From contig JAJZQT010000012.1 in NCBI GenBank assembly GCA_021803005.1, positions 2,503-34,675 on the forward strand: 32,173 nt of DNA, given 5' to 3'. Shown piece by piece: positions 28,379-32,173 of the stretch (the first letter of the stretch is position 1; each line of letters starts with the position of its first letter). This DNA comes from Actinomycetes bacterium. Its GTDB lineage: Bacteria > Actinomycetota > Thermoleophilia > BMS3ABIN01. The notes beneath the pieces are model-generated. The model saw only the letters and a list, made by a program, of their open reading frames with translations. It made no database searches and was not told where the DNA came from. Position numbers and translations under genes: made by a program.

Positions 28379-28855
28379 TTATCCCAGATCCAGCCTCGCG
28401 CCGGGCGTGCCGGAAGCGCTGGGAACGACCACTACCGGACAGGGAAGGTCCCGTCCCACCTGCCGGACCACGCGCTCCGCGGTGCTGCCGATGAGTTGGC
28501 GGCCCAGGCGCCGGCGGCCGGTGGCGCCCAGCACAATCAGGGCGACGTCGGGGTCTTCCTGGGCAAAACGGATAATCTCTCGCGAGGAATCGCCGTGGCG
28601 GATCTGCGGATCGACTTTGAGGCCATGCTTGCCTGCTTCCGCCTCAAGTTCGCCAAGGATGCGGCGGGCGTGTTCTTCGAGCTCGACGGCGACCGTGTCG
28701 CGCACGGCTTCCCACTCGGAAGCATAACGGTCGAGGTCGACCACGCGCAGGCCGGTGAGGCCGAGCCCCGTCTTGCCCGCGATCTGGAAAGCATACCGGG
28801 CCGCGTCCATCGCCGGTTCCGAACCATCCGTCGCTATGAGAATCTTCTGTGCCAC
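28379..28855 (-). CDS. Universal stress protein (single domain)
   Basis: ILIATDGSEPAMDAARYAFQIA and LGATGRRRLGRQLIGSTAERV. GTG start with GGAG upstream. Confidence 0.93.
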   Translation of the reverse strand: MAQKILIATDGSEPAMDAARYAFQIAGKTGLGLTGLRVVDLDRYASEWEAVRDTVAVELEEHARRILGELEAEAGKHGLKVDPQIRHGDSSREIIRFAQEDPDVALIVLGATGRRRLGRQLIGSTAERVVRQVGRDLPCPVVVVPSASGTPGARLDLG

Positions 28856-28895
28856 TCACAACTCCAGTGCGATCGATCAGCCCGGGACCGCTATG

Positions 28896-29741
28896 TCAGT
28901 TCCGGCTTTGGCTACATGACACCAGGACCGCGCATTTCGAGTGTCCGATGACACGCTCGGTGACATGGCCCATGAGGAGCTTACCAAGTCTGCCCCTGCC
29001 GTGACAACCGACTACGATCAGATCGATGTTCTTATCCATGGCGGTTTCAACGATGCGGGCGAACGGTTTGCCGGTGGCGGTCATGGTCTCGCAGGCCAAG
29101 CCCTCGGATTCGGCCATCTGTTTGACCTTCCGAACGTTCTCCCGGGCTTCCGGGGCCTTGTCCCCTGAAGCCGCCGCGGAAAACGCGATCAGCGAACCGC
29201 CGACTTTCCTGGCGATCTTGATGGCGTCGCCGGCCGCCGCCTCTCCGTGCGGCGAACCATCATTGGCCGCAAGTATCGTCCTGAACTCGGTGGGGCAGTC
29301 GCGGGGTACGACCAGGACGTCACACGGCTGGTGGCCGACGACCCTGGCGGTGACGCTGCCCATGGCCATGCGCTTGATGCCGGTCATGCCGCGCCGGCCC
29401 ATGACGATGATCTCGCTGGCGTTCTTGCGGGCCTCGTCGACGATGATCTGATAGACGCTCTCGCCGGTATGGGTCTCGATGGCGGCTTTAACCCCGGCAG
29501 CGTCCGCCTCGGCCTTGATGGCCTCGAGGTATTTCCTCGCCTGGTTCTCCTGCTTCTCGACGAAATCAGGCGCTTGGGCGGCGAACTCGACGTTGGCCTC
29601 GACGACCGAGATCGCGGTCAGATGGCCGGAACATTTTTCCGCAAGATAGAGCGCTTCCCTGACAGCGCCCTCACTGTACCGGGAGCCGTCGGTGGCCAGC
29701 AGGATCTTGTCCAGGTTATCGATCGGGCAGGTGTCAGTCAT
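28896..29741 (-). CDS. Tandem universal stress protein (two USP domains)
   Basis: ILLATDGSRYSEGAV...MGRRGMTGIKRMAMGSVTARV and ILAANDGSPHGEAA...VGCHGRGRLGKLLMGHVTERV. Confidence 0.93.
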   Translation of the reverse strand: MTDTCPIDNLDKILLATDGSRYSEGAVREALYLAEKCSGHLTAISVVEANVEFAAQAPDFVEKQENQARKYLEAIKAEADAAGVKAAIETHTGESVYQIIVDEARKNASEIIVMGRRGMTGIKRMAMGSVTARVVGHQPCDVLVVPRDCPTEFRTILAANDGSPHGEAAAGDAIKIARKVGGSLIAFSAAASGDKAPEARENVRKVKQMAESEGLACETMTATGKPFARIVETAMDKNIDLIVVGCHGRGRLGKLLMGHVTERVIGHSKCAVLVSCSQSRN

Positions 29742-29742
29742 A

Positions 29743-30180
29743 TCAGTGACCTCCCGACGGAATCACGCCAGATGCGGCCAGCACCAGGATTACTATTTCC
29801 AACGACGCCAGCACGACGTAAACCATATCTTTCTTTTTGATAAAAATCGGAATTATGGTCAAATAACACAGGGCCGTGATCGACGCCAGCAGCGCGATCG
29901 GCGCGAAGTTGAGAAAGTCGCCCTCGCCCAGCCGTCCCATCCAGGACCATCCCTTTTCAACGCCGATGGCCTCGAGGTATTTTTCCCCTTTGAGTCCCCA
30001 GAGCCGGGATACATCGCCCACCGGCACATGCGGTTTGGGCACGCCGGCGAGATAGAGGATAAAAGTAATCACCAGCAGCACGAAACCGATCTTCATCATC
30101 GCGCCCAGGACTGCCGCATATCTTTTCTGCTCCTCGCTGGCGCCCGGCGATGAAACCGGAGTATTTGCTTTGCCTTCCAA
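29743..30180 (-). CDS. Small membrane protein (about 3 TM), DUF1634-like TSUP partner
   Basis: MKIGFVLLVITFILYLAGVPKPHVPV..., GDFLNFAPIALLASITALCYLTIIPIFIKKKDMVYVVLASLEIVILVLAASG. Downstream of a TSUP gene. The DUF name is tentative. Confidence 0.72.
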   Translation of the reverse strand: MEGKANTPVSSPGASEEQKRYAAVLGAMMKIGFVLLVITFILYLAGVPKPHVPVGDVSRLWGLKGEKYLEAIGVEKGWSWMGRLGEGDFLNFAPIALLASITALCYLTIIPIFIKKKDMVYVVLASLEIVILVLAASGVIPSGGH

Positions 30181-30234
30181 GGTTTCCCTCCTTTTCGCAT
30201 TAAGCCTGAACGGAACCGGGATGACCTGGTCGTT

Positions 30235-31209
30235 TTATTTCCAGATTCCCAATCCTTTAAGCAGCGCGCGCAGGCCGGCGAAGCTCAGCATCACCAGCAC
30301 GAGGACACGCACGGCCGACGGCTTCGTCTTCTCGAGGATCCTGACGCCCATCAACGAGCCCAGCATGATGCCGACGATCGAGGGCACCACGATCATGGGA
30401 ATGACGTCGCCGGCGTTCATGTACATCCAGGCGGCCGAGGTGTCGGTCGTTGCCAGCAGGAACTTGCTGGTCGCCACCGAGATCTTCAGCGGCGCGCCCA
30501 TGACCAGGTTGAGCACGGGCACGTTGGCCCAGCCGGCGCCGAGGCCGAACATGCCGGCCATGAAGCCGATGCCGACGAAAAGCACCAGCCCGTGGATGGT
30601 GCGGTGGATCTTCCAGTCGATGTCCTTGCCGGAGGTCGGCTCGTGATAGATGCCGCTGATCCGGAGGACGCTCGAGAGCTTGTCCGCCTTTTGCACGTCC
30701 GGGTACTCAGACTTCCTGGCCAGAAACATGACGACCACGATCGCCAGGATGGCAATGCCCATCGAGGTCTGGATGATGGCGTCGGAGAGGGCGAGCCCGA
30801 CCATGGCCCCGCCGATGGCGGCGGTCGAGGCGATCAGCGCCACCGGGATGGCCAGGCGCAGATCGGCAAAGCCCCTCTTGAGCAGACCCGGCCCGGCGGC
30901 GAGCGATCCTGCCAGGGCCACCAGCAGGCCGGCGCCCCTGACGAAGTCCATGCCGAAGGGGAAGAAGCCGCCGATGATCGGCGTGTAGAGCACGGCGCCG
31001 CCGACGCCGCCAAGCACCGCCAGGATGCCGAGGGCGAAGGTGACGACGAACAGGATTATCGGCCAGGCCCACCAGACCAGGCCCGAATCCGAACCGCCGG
31101 GGTTTGCCGGCGACGATTCCCCCGTTGCCGCCTGCACCATGCTCACCGCGAAGATCGTCATGAGGAAGATCAGGGCGATGGTGAAAAGAAGCGCACGTTT
31201 CTTGGACAT
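30235..31209 (-). CDS. TSUP (TauE/SafE) family transporter
   Basis: GILAVLGGVGGAVLYTPIIGGFFPFGMDFVRGAGLLVALAGSLAAGPGLLKRGFADLRLAIPVAL and GFMAGMFGLGAGWANVPVLNLVMGAPLKISVATSKFLL. Confidence 0.93.
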   Translation of the reverse strand: MSKKRALLFTIALIFLMTIFAVSMVQAATGESSPANPGGSDSGLVWWAWPIILFVVTFALGILAVLGGVGGAVLYTPIIGGFFPFGMDFVRGAGLLVALAGSLAAGPGLLKRGFADLRLAIPVALIASTAAIGGAMVGLALSDAIIQTSMGIAILAIVVVMFLARKSEYPDVQKADKLSSVLRISGIYHEPTSGKDIDWKIHRTIHGLVLFVGIGFMAGMFGLGAGWANVPVLNLVMGAPLKISVATSKFLLATTDTSAAWMYMNAGDVIPMIVVPSIVGIMLGSLMGVRILEKTKPSAVRVLVLVMLSFAGLRALLKGLGIWK

Positions 31210-31376
31210 GTTCCTCCCTTAAACGGTTACGCATGAAATATTTTAAGGCGCCACCGCTTGAGACGCCGGTCTCCGGGTGATGTGGCGCCAGCGGATTTGA
31301 GGGACAAAACCATACGGCGAGGCCGTTTCCCCCCGCGTCAAACTCCGAGATAATACCATATAAATCGAAAACTTTC

Positions 31377-31393
31377 TGTTACATACCGCAACA
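31377..31393. promoter_or_regulatory. Candidate operator TGTTAC-ATACC-GCAACA upstream of the third TSUP operon
   Basis: 11/12 half-site match and identical 6-5-6 spacing to the 16977-16993 palindrome. A minus-strand extended -10-like TGGTATTAT lies just downstream. Confidence 0.5.
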
Positions 31394-31514
31394 TGTTAAA
31401 AATAAATGCAACACTATTGGGAAATTCTGCTGAAAATATTGAGGAAATTGCGTAAAAAGAGCGTTGCGGGGGAAAATTCCCCAGAAAAAAGGGGAGAGGG
31501 TATTTAGGGAAGGA

Positions 31515-31706
31515 TCAGCGCTCGCACCATTTGCCCAGCAGGCACTTCCCCGCTTTCTTGCGGGAGACCTCGGAGAAACGCTCGTCCTTGGTGCAGAGCC
31601 AGATGTCGCGGGCGGTGCGGTATTTCGCGGAGTCCCTGTAGAGGTGCTTGCAGGCGGACTCCGGCTTGGGGGGAAGCTCTCTGTCGATGCGTTGTGTCGG
31701 GGTCAT
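31515..31706 (-). CDS. Small four-cysteine protein (63 aa), unknown function
   Basis: MTPTQRIDRELPPKPESACKHLYRDSAKYRTARDIWLCTKDERFSEVSRKKAGKCLLGKWCER. Four spaced Cys; start (31706 or 31757) uncertain. Confidence 0.5.
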   Translation of the reverse strand: MTPTQRIDRELPPKPESACKHLYRDSAKYRTARDIWLCTKDERFSEVSRKKAGKCLLGKWCER

Positions 31707-31789
31707 GACCTGAAAAGGATAGCACGAAAGACCCGTCGAACGGATACTCGTCAACATGAGGCAGTCAAGGGCCGGTGCCGGGATTTCTG

Positions 31790-32173
31790 TTATTCCGGCG
31801 AGCTCGCCTTGACGAAAGTGATCTGCATGCTCGAGAGCGCTCCGGTCAGAGCCTGGGCGTCCTGTTCGGGAAGGCGCTTGCTGACGGCTTCGAGCAGAGC
31901 CTTGTAGCCGTCGATGGCGAGGCTCGCCTGCGCCAGGTCCTTGAAGTCGGTGGTATCTTCCGTGAGGCCCATCTTGATGTAGGCGAGGTTGGTCAGCGAG
32001 ATCATGAACTGGACCAGGACGTCGTCAACCTTCTGCTGGCGGAAGTGCTTTTCGAACTCCGCGCGCAGCTCTTCCTCGGTCATCTGGCCGGTCTCTTCAT
32101 CGCCGGTGGGTGCGGCGGGGGCTTCTTCCCGCTCCGGAGCTTCATGCTCTTCCGCGGCGGTGGTTTCTTCCTT
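31790..32173 (-). CDS. DUF1844-like protein (N-terminus beyond window)
   Basis: DDVLVQFMISLTNLAYIKMGLTED..DFKDLAQASLAIDGYKALLEAVSKRLPEQDAQALTGALSSMQITFVKA is DUF1844-like. The frame stays open to the window end through a Glu/Ala/Pro-rich N-terminal region. Confidence 0.75.
   Translation of the reverse strand, partial: KEETTAAEEHEAPEREEAPAAPTGDEETGQMTEEELRAEFEKHFRQQKVDDVLVQFMISLTNLAYIKMGLTEDTTDFKDLAQASLAIDGYKALLEAVSKRLPEQDAQALTGALSSMQITFVKASSPE

Noticed and set aside
31210-31376. Sigma-54 promoter for the third TSUP operon
   Set aside because: The only GG-N10-GC match on the minus strand (GGAAACGGCCTCGC) has poor flanks. An extended -10-like TGGTATTAT is a more likely sigma-70-type element.
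31464-31510. Rho-independent terminator in GGGGGAAAATTCCCCAGAAAAAAGGGG
   Set aside because: Stem too short, and the T/A runs are not placed after a stable hairpin on either strand.

Overview
The window is a roughly 60% GC bacterial chromosome segment; taxonomy was not determined. It is densely coded and has three parts. (1) About 0-8 kb, minus strand: a molybdenum/selenium formate dehydrogenase locus. The long fdhA-type gene is split by the ORF track at an in-frame TGA, but it reads through as selenocysteine (NVDHCART-U-HAPTVAGL). A near-ideal bSECIS hairpin (7-bp stem, GGUCU loop) lies just downstream. A translationally coupled Moco cluster follows: mogA/moaB-like, MOSC, moaC, moaA and a mobA-mobB fusion. 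The first codons of a ModE-like gene are cut off at the left edge. (2) About 8.4-13.5 kb, plus strand: a phosphorelay operon with a sensor kinase, a hybrid kinase carrying a CxxCH heme motif, a REC-only protein and a REC-HD-GYP protein. (3) About 13.5-31.2 kb: an island with three TSUP (TauE/SafE-type) transporters, each with a different accessory membrane protein. It also has eight USP or USP-like proteins, two NtrC-type sigma-54 activator/histidine kinase pairs, two textbook sigma-54 promoters and a shared 17-bp palindromic operator candidate. Three small or USP-like proteins share a 'FAEA(G/N)E-E-A(R/K)' motif. This TSUP/USP/FAEAGE/sigma-54 island is my best candidate for an under-described system. 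The right edge holds a small Cys-containing protein and a DUF1844-like protein cut by the window end.
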